A stretch of DNA of 64,000 nucleotides from JAXLSZ01 sp046330315 (GTDB lineage Bacteria > Actinomycetota > Thermoleophilia > Solirubrobacterales > 70-9): positions 194,416 through 258,415 of the forward strand of contig JAXLSZ010000009.1 of the NCBI GenBank assembly GCA_046330315.1. The letters run 5' to 3'. The notes beneath the pieces are model-generated. The model saw only the letters and a list, made by a program, of their open reading frames with translations, was not told the DNA's origin and searched no databases. This document shows positions 56,672 to 64,000 of the stretch, piece by piece. The stretch's first letter is position 1. Every line of letters starts with the position of its first letter. The translations under genes were made by a program, and so were the position numbers.

Positions 56672-56989
56672 ATGAGCGAGCACGACGCCGACACCGACGA
56701 GGGCCTGCGGGCGCGCGGCGAGCAGGCCGTCAGCGACCTCGCTCAGACGCTGCTCGACAACCCGGTGTTCAGCCAGGCCGTCTCGGCCGCCTTCGGGGCG
56801 CGCGAGCGGGCGATCGGCGCCCAGCACGCCGCCATGGATGCGCTCAACGTTCCCTCGGCCGACCAGGTGGAGCGCCTGGAGCGGCGCCTGCGCTCGCTCT
56901 CGCAGCGCCTCGAGGCGGTCGAGGAGCAGATCGACCGCCTCGCCGAGGACGTGGCGACGGCCCGCCGCGGGGACTCAACCTCGACCTGA
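56672..56989 (+). CDS. small coiled-coil protein
   Basis: A 105-residue acidic protein: SDLAQTLLDNPVFSQAVSAAFGARERAIGAQHAAMDALNVPSADQVERLERRLRSLSQRLEAVEEQIDRLAEDVATARRG. The second half is a heptad coiled coil resembling the C-terminus of poly-hydroxyalkanoate-associated phasin-like proteins. The phasin-like protein at 57677 has a similar tail (LATREEVRALEKQVAELAKRVEAIE), so the two are probably distant paralogues. The gene converges on and overlaps the phosphorylase gene by 15 bp. Confidence 0.7.
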   Translation: MSEHDADTDEGLRARGEQAVSDLAQTLLDNPVFSQAVSAAFGARERAIGAQHAAMDALNVPSADQVERLERRLRSLSQRLEAVEEQIDRLAEDVATARRGDSTST

Positions 56990-57640
56990 GAGTAGGGCCA
57001 GGGCGATGCGACCGGCCCGCCGCGCCGCCTCCGCCAGCTCCTCCTCGGCGATCTCTTCGCCGCCCGCCTCGGCGACGACCAGCAGGGCACCGAGCTCGAC
57101 GCCGAGCCCGGGAGCGGCGGCGAACAGGGCAGCGGTCTGCAGGTCGGCGACCGAGGCCCCGGTCTCGGGTAGGGGCGCGTGCCCCGGTGCGAGATCGAAG
57201 CTGGCGGCCCGCACCGCCGGCAGCGGGCCCTCCGGTGGGTCGGGGGGCGGGACCAGGCCGGGCGCCAGCGTCTCGCCGCCGCGTCCCAGCGTGCGGCTGA
57301 CCCCGTCGCCCGCGTAGGCGGTCGCGACCGCGAGGACCTCGCCCAGGGCGTGCTCGCCGTCCAGGGAGGAGCAGGTCCCCACTCGCACCGCGCGGCGCAG
57401 CCCCAGCCCGGCGAGGTCGGAGAGGACGATGACCGCGCTCGGCGCGCCGGTCCCGGTGGACTGCACGGTGAGCTGCCGCCCGTCCGCCGTCCGCCCGACG
57501 TACCCCCAGAGTCCGCGGGCGTGGTTGCTCATCAGCGGCTGCTCGGTGAGCTCCTGGGCGAGCATCATCGCCCGGGCGGGGTCGCCGGTGAGGATCGCGT
57601 CCGCGGCGATCGGGGCGCTGGGCCGGAGTCGGCGGGGCAT
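56975..57640 (-). CDS. purine/uridine phosphorylase-family protein
   Basis: A 221-residue protein. DAILTGDPARAMMLAQELTEQPLMSNHARGLWGYVGRTADGRQLTVQSTGTGAPSAVIVLSDLAGLGLRRAVRVGTCSSL covers the phosphate-binding and nucleoside-binding first half of the DeoD/Udp fold, with the conserved GDPAR and STGTGAPSA. The C-terminal half is shorter than usual (normally about 240 residues) and ends in an Ala-rich helix. The phosphate loop is intact, so it may be active on a nucleoside. Confidence 0.8.
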   Translation of the reverse strand: MPRRLRPSAPIAADAILTGDPARAMMLAQELTEQPLMSNHARGLWGYVGRTADGRQLTVQSTGTGAPSAVIVLSDLAGLGLRRAVRVGTCSSLDGEHALGEVLAVATAYAGDGVSRTLGRGGETLAPGLVPPPDPPEGPLPAVRAASFDLAPGHAPLPETGASVADLQTAALFAAAPGLGVELGALLVVAEAGGEEIAEEELAEAARRAGRIALALLSGRG

Positions 57641-57676
57641 CGCGATGGGAGCCTAGATGCCAATAAGCTCTCATCC

Positions 57677-58150
57677 ATGGAAGGTCAGGACCCAGCCGGC
57701 GGATCGGGCCCTACCAAGGGCCCCCCCGACGCCCTGCGCGAGGCGATCGAGCGAACCTTCGCCCGGGTCGGCGGCGGAGATCGCGGGCGCGAGCTGCTCG
57801 ACGAGGTGACCCGGCGCGGCCGCGAGGCCGCCGAGGGCGTTTCCCAGCGCGGCCGCGAGGCCCGCGAGTCGGTCGCCCAGCGCAGCCGCGAGGCGGCGGA
57901 CTCCGTGACCCAGCGCAGCCGCGAGGCGGCGGACTCCGTGACCCAGCGCAGCCGCGAGGCGGCAGAGGCCGTTTCCCAGCGCAGCCAGGAGGCCCAGGAG
58001 GCCTCGGCGGGAATCGCCTCCCGGGTGGTCGAGGCGATCGAGGGGATGCGGCTGGCCACCCGCGAGGAGGTCCGCGCTCTCGAGAAGCAGGTCGCCGAGC
58101 TCGCGAAACGGGTCGAGGCGATCGAGTCTAAGCCTAAGGCTGAGGGTTAG
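57677..58150 (+). CDS. phasin-like repeat protein with 11-residue repeats
   Basis: A 157-residue protein from ATG 57677. Residues about 52-118 hold six 11-residue repeats (RGREAAEGVSQ, RGREARESVAQ, RSREAADSVTQ twice, RSREAAEAVSQ, RSQEAQEASAG). They form an amphipathic helix of the apolipoprotein/phasin kind. A C-terminal coiled coil follows. At the DNA level two 33-bp units are identical. It may coat lipid or polymer inclusions. It is 2 bp upstream of the epimerase gene. Confidence 0.78.
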   Translation: MEGQDPAGGSGPTKGPPDALREAIERTFARVGGGDRGRELLDEVTRRGREAAEGVSQRGREARESVAQRSREAADSVTQRSREAADSVTQRSREAAEAVSQRSQEAQEASAGIASRVVEAIEGMRLATREEVRALEKQVAELAKRVEAIESKPKAEG

Positions 58151-58152
58151 AT

Positions 58153-59187
58153 ATGGCTGCCGCAGGCGGCAGCCGAGTCGTGATCACCGGGGTCGCCAGT
58201 CACTGGGGCTCCGAGCTTGCCCGCGCCCTGGAGCGCGACCCCTCGGTCTCCTATCTGGCCGGCGTGGACACGGCGCCGCCGGCCGCCGACCTCGAGCGAA
58301 CCGAGTTCATCGAGGCCGACATCCGCAACCCGGTGATCTCGCGGATACTCCCGGGCCTCGAGCCCGAGGTCGTCGTCCACTGCGGGATCGTCTGGTACCC
58401 CGAGCCCGGCAAGCCGGCCCGCGCGCTTCACGACATCAACGTGATCGGCTCGCTGCAGCTCCTCGCCGCCTGCGAGAAGGTCGAGGGGCTGCGGGCCGTG
58501 GTCGCCCGCGGCTCGGCGGCGATCTACGGGTGCGAGGCCTCGGCGCCCTCCTTCTTCGGCGAGGAGATGGCCCGCCGCTATCCGCTGAAGACGCGCTTCC
58601 AGCGCGACATCGGGGAGCTCGAGAGCTACTTCGAGAACTTCTCCCGCCGCCACCCCCAGATCACCTGCACGATGCTGCGCTTCCAGCCCGAGATCGGGCC
58701 CGGCCTCGACCAGCCGCTCTGCCGTTACCTCTCGCTCCCCGTCGTCCCCACCCAGCTCGGCTTCGACCCGCGCCTCCAGCTCCTCCACGCCGAGGACGCC
58801 ACGGCGGCGCTCGCCGCCGCGGCGCGCAATCCGGTGCGCGGCGCGGTCAACGTCGCCCCCGACGGGACGATTTCGCTGACCCGCATCCTGCGCCTCGCCG
58901 GGCGGCCGACCCTGCCGGTGCCCCACCAGCTTGCCGCCGCGGTGCTCGGGCGTCTCGGTCAGCGGCTCGGTGCGGCCGACCTCTACAACGACGGTGTGCG
59001 GCTGCTGCGCTACGGCCGCGGCTGCGACAACACCCGGCTGAAGCGCGACGTCGGCTTCGCGCCCCGCTACGACGCCGAGGCCGCGGTCCGCGACTTCATC
59101 GCCAAGGGGCCCGCGAGCCGCCGGCTCTTCCCCTCGCCGCACCCGGGCGGGCGGGCGCCCCGGCAGGCCGGGGGCGCGGCATGGTGA
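58153..59187 (+). CDS. NAD-dependent epimerase/dehydratase (extended SDR)
   Basis: A 344-residue protein. RVVITGVASHWGSELARAL is a variant nucleotide motif (GVASHWGS, normally GxxGxxG), followed by AGVDTAPP, EADIRNP, VVVHCGIVW, NVIGSLQLLAACE, VARGSAAIYG and a Ser/Tyr catalytic region. The tail (FDPRLQLLHAEDATAAL, GAVNVAPDGTISLTRIL, GFAPRYDAEAAVRDFI) is standard for extended SDRs. The substrate is unknown. The stop lies in the first copy of the 47-bp repeat. Confidence 0.85.
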   Translation: MAAAGGSRVVITGVASHWGSELARALERDPSVSYLAGVDTAPPAADLERTEFIEADIRNPVISRILPGLEPEVVVHCGIVWYPEPGKPARALHDINVIGSLQLLAACEKVEGLRAVVARGSAAIYGCEASAPSFFGEEMARRYPLKTRFQRDIGELESYFENFSRRHPQITCTMLRFQPEIGPGLDQPLCRYLSLPVVPTQLGFDPRLQLLHAEDATAALAAAARNPVRGAVNVAPDGTISLTRILRLAGRPTLPVPHQLAAAVLGRLGQRLGAADLYNDGVRLLRYGRGCDNTRLKRDVGFAPRYDAEAAVRDFIAKGPASRRLFPSPHPGGRAPRQAGGAAW

Positions 59188-59321
59188 GCGCCGCGCGGAA
59201 CGGCGCCGCGGCCGCCGGGGATGCCGCATGGTGAGCGCCGCGCGGAACGGCGCCGCGGCCGCCGGAGATGCCGCATGGTGAGCGCCGCGCGGAACGGCGC
59301 CGCGACCGCCGGGGGCGCGGC
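59181..59321 (+). repeat. 47-bp tandem triplication at the epimerase/acyltransferase junction
   Basis: Three copies of a 47-bp unit start at 59181, 59228 and 59275, each beginning ATGGTGAGCGCCGCGCGGAAC. The third is more diverged at its end. Since 47 is not a multiple of three, the ATGs fall in three frames. ATG 59181 and ATG 59228 each open a 17-codon frame (MVSAARNGAAAAGDAAW) whose stop overlaps the next ATG as ATGGTGA. The third ATG opens the acyltransferase gene. Confidence 0.85.
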
Positions 59322-60234
59322 CGATTTCCTGCTTCGTGTCCGGGCCGGGCTCGACGACGGCCTCGACCCGATGGCGGCGGCCGAGCACGCCGCGTCGGCG
59401 CTCCCCGCCAACCTGCGCGAGGCGGTGCGGCGGATGTCCAGCCGGCTGGCCGGCGAGTACCACGAGGACGAGTGGGGCTTCGACGAGGAGTTCGCCGAGG
59501 CCGCCTACCCGGTCTTCGAGTTCCTCTACGACATCTGGTGGCGGGTGCAGGCCGCCGGATTCGAGAACGTCCCTTCCCACGGCCGCGGGCTGATCGTCTC
59601 CAACCACTCCGGCTCGCTCTTCCCCTTCGACGCGACGATGATCGGGGTGGCGATCATGAAGGGCCACCCTCTGCCGCGCTGGACCCGGCCGCTGGTCCTC
59701 GACTGGGCCTTCGAGCTCCCCTTCCTCAGCTTCTTCATGCGCAAGTTGGGCGGAGTGCCGGCCAATCCCTTCAACGCCACCCGGCTGCTCGAGCAGGACG
59801 AGCTGGTGATGGTCTTCCCCGAGGGTGCGAAGGGGACCGGCAAGCCCTTCTCGGAGCGCTACCGGCTGCAGCGATTCGGCCGCGGCGGCTTCGTCGAGGT
59901 GGCGCTTCGCACCGGCTCGCCGATTGTCCCGGTGGCTGTGGTCGGCGCCGAGGAGATCTATCCCAAGCTGGCCGAGTCCCGGGTCCTCGCCAGACTCGCC
60001 GGGGCGCCCTTCGTGCCGATCACGCCGACCTTCCCCTGGCTCGGCCCCCTCGGGCTGGTGCCGCTTCCCTCCCGCTGGCGGATCGAGTTCTGCGAGCCGA
60101 TCGACCTCTCCGGCTACGGGCCGGAGGCCGCCGAGGACAAGGCGCTTCTCTTCGACCTCTCCGAGACCGTCCGCGAGACGATCCAGGAAAAGCTCTACGA
60201 GAACCTCGTCAAGCGCGGCCCCGCCTTCGTCTGA
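59275..60234 (+). CDS. PlsC-like lysophospholipid acyltransferase
   Basis: A 319-residue protein from ATG 59275, the third repeat copy. The glycerolipid acyltransferase blocks are visible: IVSNHSGSLFPFDATMIG (catalytic His), LGGVPANPFNATRLL, VMVFPEGAKGTGK (Pro-Glu-Gly), PIVPVAVVGAEEIYPKL, and PLPSRWRIEFCEPIDL. The His-to-Asp spacing (H-x7-D) is longer than the textbook H-x4-D but common in this group. It acylates a lysophospholipid or similar alcohol at the membrane. Confidence 0.88.
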   Translation: MVSAARNGAATAGGAADFLLRVRAGLDDGLDPMAAAEHAASALPANLREAVRRMSSRLAGEYHEDEWGFDEEFAEAAYPVFEFLYDIWWRVQAAGFENVPSHGRGLIVSNHSGSLFPFDATMIGVAIMKGHPLPRWTRPLVLDWAFELPFLSFFMRKLGGVPANPFNATRLLEQDELVMVFPEGAKGTGKPFSERYRLQRFGRGGFVEVALRTGSPIVPVAVVGAEEIYPKLAESRVLARLAGAPFVPITPTFPWLGPLGLVPLPSRWRIEFCEPIDLSGYGPEAAEDKALLFDLSETVRETIQEKLYENLVKRGPAFV

Positions 60235-60282
60235 GCCTCCGACGGGAACGGCAATCGGCCCGACCCGGCAACCCGGCAGCGG

Positions 60283-60711
60283 CTAGAGATGGACCCGGAG
60301 AGAGACATCGAAACGGCAGTGGACGGTCTCGTTCCCAACCTCCACGACCCTCGGGCTCACCTTCGCGAAGTAGTCGCCCTTGAGCAGCGGGTGAGCGACG
60401 TTCCAGCGTCCCTTTCCGTCGGTCAGGTCGCTGCCGATCCGCACCTTCCCCTGAGGCTGCGGCAGGCGCATGTAGAGCACTACCTTGCGCTTCGCCTTGC
60501 AGACGGCCCTCGGCGAGGTGACCTTCCCGTGAGCGCCGGTGGGGCCGCCGCCCGTCAGGGTCACGGTGGTGGGGGCCGACGACGCCTCCGCTACGGCGAC
60601 GCCGATCGCCACCGTCGCGGCGGCGACCGCGCCCGCAAGCCTGATCGCCCTGATCGGTTCCTCCTTCCCTGGTTGGGTCCCAATCTTCCCCGGTCCCTCC
60701 TTCCGCGTCAA
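60283..60711 (-). CDS. small secreted protein
   Basis: Up to 142 residues if started at TTG 60711. A better ribosome site (AAGGAGGAA, near 60660) precedes no clear ATG, so the start is unresolved. A signal peptide is visible (RLAGAVAAATVAIGVAVAEASSA). The mature part is a beta-rich domain (TTVTLTGGGPTG, RKVVLYMRLPQPQGKVRIGSDLTDGKGRWNV, VEVGNETVHCRFDVSLRV) resembling CarboxypepD-like or CNA-B-type beta sandwiches. Confidence 0.6.
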   Translation of the reverse strand: MTRKEGPGKIGTQPGKEEPIRAIRLAGAVAAATVAIGVAVAEASSAPTTVTLTGGGPTGAHGKVTSPRAVCKAKRKVVLYMRLPQPQGKVRIGSDLTDGKGRWNVAHPLLKGDYFAKVSPRVVEVGNETVHCRFDVSLRVHL

Positions 60712-60761
60712 GACGAAGACCGAGGATCCTCGGCGGGCATCGTCTCGGGTACGGTCGCGGA

Positions 60762-61547
60762 ATGAGGCGGGTCGGCTCGGCGCTGGCGGTGGCGCTGCTG
60801 GTGGTGATCACGGGCGCGCTGGCCGGCGGGCCGGCCGGGGTCCGAGCATCTGGCGATCGGTCGGCGGGCCCCGGCTCCTGGACTCAGACCGGACGGACGG
60901 TCCTGCTCGGCCACTCGGTGAGGGGGCGGGCGATCCGGGCGCTGCGGCTCGGTGACCCCGAGAGCCCCCGCAAGGCGCTGGTGGTGGGGGCGATCCACGG
61001 CGACGAGCCGGCCGGGATGGGGGTGGTCAGGGAGCTGCGGCGGCGCTGGGCCCGGCTGCGCGGCATGGACCTCTGGACCGTCTACACCGTCAATCCCGAC
61101 GGGGTCGCGAGGGGGACGCGGCGCAACGCCCGCGGTGTCGACCTGAACCGCAACTTCTCCTTCCGCTGGCACGGAGGCGTGCCGCGAGCGAGTGGCTACT
61201 ACCCGGGCCCGCGGCCGTTCTCGGAGCCCGAGACGCGGCTGGTCAGGCGGCTTCTCAGGCGGCTGCGCCCGCGGATCTCGATCTGGTACCACCAGCCCTG
61301 GGGCCAGGTGCTGGCCCCGTGCCCGGGTTTCGACGCCCACCTCGAGCGTCGCTACTCGCGGATCAGCGACGTGCCGCTGAAGCGCTGCCGGGGCGAGCAC
61401 CTTCCCGGCACGGCGGTGAAGTGGACAGAGCACCACCTCCGCGGCGCCGACGCCTTCGTGGTCGAGCTGCCCGCCGGCCGCCTTGGTCCCGCCGCCGCCC
61501 GCCGCAACGCCCGCGCAGCCGTGGCGACGATGCGCGCCGCCTTCTAG
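60762..61547 (+). CDS. M14 zinc carboxypeptidase, MpaA-like, exported
   Basis: A 261-residue protein with an N-terminal signal (VGSALAVALLVVITGALAGGPAGVRA). Zinc ligands His79 and Glu82 lie in GAIHGDEPAG. NPDG (111-114), TRRNARGVDLNRNFSF (substrate Arg and Asn-Arg) and a later WYHQPWG provide the other elements, and Glu in FVVELPAG is the general base. It matches murein peptide amidase/carboxypeptidase relatives. It probably trims peptidoglycan or peptides outside the membrane. Confidence 0.88.
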   Translation: MRRVGSALAVALLVVITGALAGGPAGVRASGDRSAGPGSWTQTGRTVLLGHSVRGRAIRALRLGDPESPRKALVVGAIHGDEPAGMGVVRELRRRWARLRGMDLWTVYTVNPDGVARGTRRNARGVDLNRNFSFRWHGGVPRASGYYPGPRPFSEPETRLVRRLLRRLRPRISIWYHQPWGQVLAPCPGFDAHLERRYSRISDVPLKRCRGEHLPGTAVKWTEHHLRGADAFVVELPAGRLGPAAARRNARAAVATMRAAF

Positions 61548-61657
61548 CCTCGAAACCCCGATAGCGGCCTGACAAAGCCCCCCGGGAACGTCCTCCCGGC
61601 CCATGAGAATGCGGATTGCTGAAGTCCCACTCTCAAGACCTGGAGGACACCCGGAAG

Positions 61658-62992
61658 GTGAACGCTAAAGCGACTGCCCGAACCGTAGAAGTCACGGCGG
61701 ACGGCGGCGGGCTCGTCTCCCACGCCGGCGCGTTTCTGCTCGCCGAGCTCGCCGACCGCACTGGTCTGACGAAGGCGCTCTCTGAGGCGATGGCGGCGAC
61801 CCGCGAGCGCCGCTCTGCCCACGACCCGGCCGCGTCCTGCGCGACCTCGCCGTCTCGATCGCCGACGGCGGCGACTGCGTCCGACCTCGGCGTCCTGCGC
61901 AGCCAGGAGGTCCTCTTTGGCCCGGTCGCCTCGCAGACGACCGCGCACCGGGCGATCAAGTCGATCGACGCCGAGGGGCTCGACCGGATCAGGGCGGCGC
62001 GGGCAAGCGCCAGGGCGAGGGCCTGGGACGCCGGCGCCCGGCCCGAAACGATCACGCTCGACATCGACGCGACCCTGCTCGACGCTCACTCCGAGAAGGA
62101 GCAGGCGGCCGGCACCTACAAGCGCGGCTTCGGCTTTCACCCGCTGCTCTGCTACCTCGAGCAGACCGGCGAAGCTCTCGCTGGGAAGTTGCGCCCCGGC
62201 AACGCCGGCTCGAACACCGCCGCCGATCACTTCGAGGTCCTCGAGGCGGCGCTCGAGCAGATCCCCGAACCGGACCTCGACCGCGAGATCCTGGTTCGCG
62301 CCGACGTCGGTGGCGCCACCCACGCCTTCACCGCCGACTGCCGCGCGGCCTCAATCCGCTTCTCGGTCGGCTACGAGGTCGATGAGCGGGTCCGCACGGC
62401 GATCCTCGCGCTGCCCGAATCGGCTTGGGCGCAGGCGATCGACGCCGACGGGGAGTCCCGCGAGGGCGCCTGGGTCACCGAGTTGACCGAGGAGCTGGAT
62501 CTCGCTCCCTGGCCCGAGCGAACACGACTCATCTGCCGGCGCGAGCGCCCCCACCCCGGCGCCCAGTTCGAGGTCTTCGACGCCGAGGGCTACCGCCATA
62601 CCTGCTTTCTCACCGATCAGGAGGACTCGGAGATCGCCGCGCTGGAGCTTCGCCACCGCCGCCGCGCTCGGGTCGAGGATGAGATCCGCTGCGGCAAGGA
62701 GACCGGGATGCGAAACCTGCCCTTCGGCGCCTTCGCCGCAAACCAGGCCTGGCTCGAGCTCTCCCTGATCGCCCAGGACCTGCTCGCGCAGGCGCGGGCC
62801 CTCTGCCTCGACGGCGAGCTCTCGCTCGCCGAGCCGAAGCGGCTTCGCCAGCGGCTGCTCCACGTCGCCGGGCGGATCGTCCGTTCCGGCCGCCGGACGA
62901 CGCTTCGCCTGGCGCGCAGCTGGCCCTGGGCCGCAGCACTTCTCACCGCCTTCCGGCGGCTGCGATCACTGCCACTGGCGGCAGGACCATAG
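61658..62992 (+). mobile_element. IS1380-family transposase gene with internal frame disturbance
   Basis: A 444-residue frame from GTG 61658 (TTG 61616 is possible). Family landmarks: GGGLVSHAGAFLLAELADRTGLTKALSEAM, LGVLRSQEVLFGPVASQTTAHRAI, TITLDIDATLLDAHSEKEQAAGTYKRGFGFHPLLCYLE (DDE Asp), ILVRADVGGATHAF, and NLPFGAFAANQAWLELSLIAQDLLAQARAL. Between about 61828 and 61885 the expected GRVLRDLAVSIADGGDCV is found only in a neighbouring frame. Two compensating indels therefore replace about 20 residues. Terminal inverted repeats were not identified. 62993-63187 holds no gene. Confidence 0.8.
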
Positions 62993-63187
62993 ATCACGCT
63001 TCGCCGCCACCAACCACGCGCGTCGCACCGGGTCGAGCGGTCGGCGTCAGCCTGCCTCAAGGACGGCGCCGCGCCTCGTGATCGCCGCAAGAGCCCATTC
63101 CGAGGGTCCCTCGGCACCGCACTGTTGACCCTCACCTGCCTAGAGCCAGGAGATCACACCCTCGCTTGCGAAAACGGCGGATCGAGG

Positions 63188-64000
63188 CTAGGGAAGGTCG
63201 GCACCGCCGTACCGGGCAAGCGCAAAGCGGGCGGGCCGTCCCGCGGAATAAACGCCGCCAGCGGTCAGGATGTTGGCGTGTCGGTCGAGGGCGATCCCGC
63301 CGGAGAAATATGCCTTGGTCTGCGCGCCAAGGCTGATGGGTGTCAAGCCCCGACGTCGTCCAAAGCCGCTGTCGGGCGTTCCATTCGGATTGAGGCGTGC
63401 GACGAAGCCTCTCTTACGGCCAATCGACCCCCCGATCACGATCCTGCCGCCGTGATCGATGGCCACACCTGTTGCACGTGAGGTGCCATTGACTTTGTTC
63501 TGAAGACCACGGGTCACAAATCCGCGGAGCCTGCGGCCGCGTTTGCTCAGTGCAAGGACGAAGGCGGTTCCCTTGGCGGAGCCCGCAGCGATGATCCGCC
63601 CGGCGTCGCTTAGGGCGACGGATTTGAGTCCCGCGTTTCTGTTGCGGAGGATGAAGAGGCCATCGCCACCCCCGAAGCCCGGATCGAGTGAGCCATCCGC
63701 GCGGTAGCGGGCAATAGCGACGTTGTTCGGGCCGCACACAGCTCCGCACATCGCGTTGGCGCCGTCTCCGGCAGCGATCAGCCTTCCTTTAGGGTCTGTG
63801 GCTAGTCCGTATACGGAACCGACGGCGGGATAAGTGGGCCTGGCGTTTGCGTTGGTGGTGACGATGCCATCCCCGCCCCCGAAGGCAGGGTCCAGTGAGC
63901 CATCGACCCTGTACCGGATCAGCGTGAAGCCGTCGGAGCTGGTCCCGGCGGCGACGATCTTCCCGTGCTGGAGAGTTACTGCATTGGCCGACGCTGAACC
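63188..64000 (-). CDS. delta-60 repeat beta-propeller protein, 5' end beyond window
   Basis: The frame is open from base 64000 to the stop at 63188 (270 residues), so the N-terminus is missing. It consists of roughly 60-residue repeats containing IVAAGTSSDGFTLIRYRVDGSLDPAFGGGDG, LIAAGDGANA..NNVAIARYRADGSLDPGFGGGDG and IVIGGSIGRKRGFVARLNPNGTPDSGFG. This is the delta-60 (SBBP-like) repeat family, usually secreted. The role is unknown; related proteins are surface propellers. Confidence 0.85.
   Translation of the reverse strand, partial: GSASANAVTLQHGKIVAAGTSSDGFTLIRYRVDGSLDPAFGGGDGIVTTNANARPTYPAVGSVYGLATDPKGRLIAAGDGANAMCGAVCGPNNVAIARYRADGSLDPGFGGGDGLFILRNRNAGLKSVALSDAGRIIAAGSAKGTAFVLALSKRGRRLRGFVTRGLQNKVNGTSRATGVAIDHGGRIVIGGSIGRKRGFVARLNPNGTPDSGFGRRRGLTPISLGAQTKAYFSGGIALDRHANILTAGGVYSAGRPARFALARYGGADLP

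Noticed and set aside
61550..63187. Terminal inverted repeats of the IS1380 element
   Set aside because: I compared the flanks by eye and found no convincing matching ends; the exact element boundaries are therefore not given.

Overview
The window is high-GC DNA (about 70% by eye) with the style of a Thermoleophilia / Solirubrobacterales-type actinobacterium. The clearest hint is the secreted protein at 18594-19196, whose N-terminus (LSYANVVATLALFLALGGAAYA) I associate with that group; deazaflavin-type nitroreductase, DUF35/thiolase and abundant GTG/TTG starts fit. The organism call is inference, because no rRNA or marker gene is present.

Layout. 1-6.1 kb holds a truncated membrane protein, a von Willebrand A protein, an ARPP-1-type protein, a toxin-like gene broken by a stop codon beside its DUF2283 partner, and a SAM riboswitch in front of a two-gene operon of unknown function. 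6.1-15.8 kb is an accessory island of visibly lower GC. It carries a HicB-like antitoxin, a Fic protein and a restriction/defence-like locus: an adenine-type DNA methyltransferase, a PD-(D/E)XK-like nuclease, and a four-gene operon (Mrr_N-like DNA binder, winged helix, GHKL ATPase with beta-sandwich domains, DUF5677-SEC-C). The island ends at a decayed tyrosine integrase and the 3' part of a tRNA-Arg(ACG) gene. 16-26.5 kb is mixed chromosomal content: PadR regulator plus a decayed copy, M28-like secreted protein, CorA, methyltransferase, nitroreductase, thiolase/DUF35 pair.

26.6-27.3 kb is a VapBC pair. 27.3-43.4 kb is one functional neighbourhood: a BMP-type ABC importer (lipoprotein, ATPase, two permeases), DUF1989 protein, PuuE-like deacetylase-fold hydrolase, SDR, an unrecognised cysteine-rich protein, MarR regulator, two M20 amidohydrolases, an amidinotransferase-fold enzyme and HyuA/HyuB. 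Together these suggest uptake and ring opening or deamidation of a cyclic ureide, hydantoin or guanidino compound. 43.7-61.5 kb is ordinary chromosome: FKBP, GNAT, a 3-hydroxyacyl-CoA dehydrogenase/enoyl-CoA hydratase fusion, sirtuin, a SnoaL-HAD fusion, a multidomain wall hydrolase, nucleoside phosphorylase, phasin-like repeat protein, epimerase, acyltransferase and M14 peptidase. It is interspersed with hairpin and tandem repeats. 61.6-63.0 kb is an IS1380-type transposase gene with apparent compensating frameshifts. The window ends inside a delta-60-repeat protein.

Candidates for undescribed biology are the GHKL/Mrr_N/DUF5677 restriction-like locus (8.2-15.3 kb), the SAM-riboswitch operon (5.2-6.1 kb), and the BMP-HyuAB catabolic regulon with its unknown 356-residue protein. 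All functional statements come from reading motifs by eye; no searches were run.
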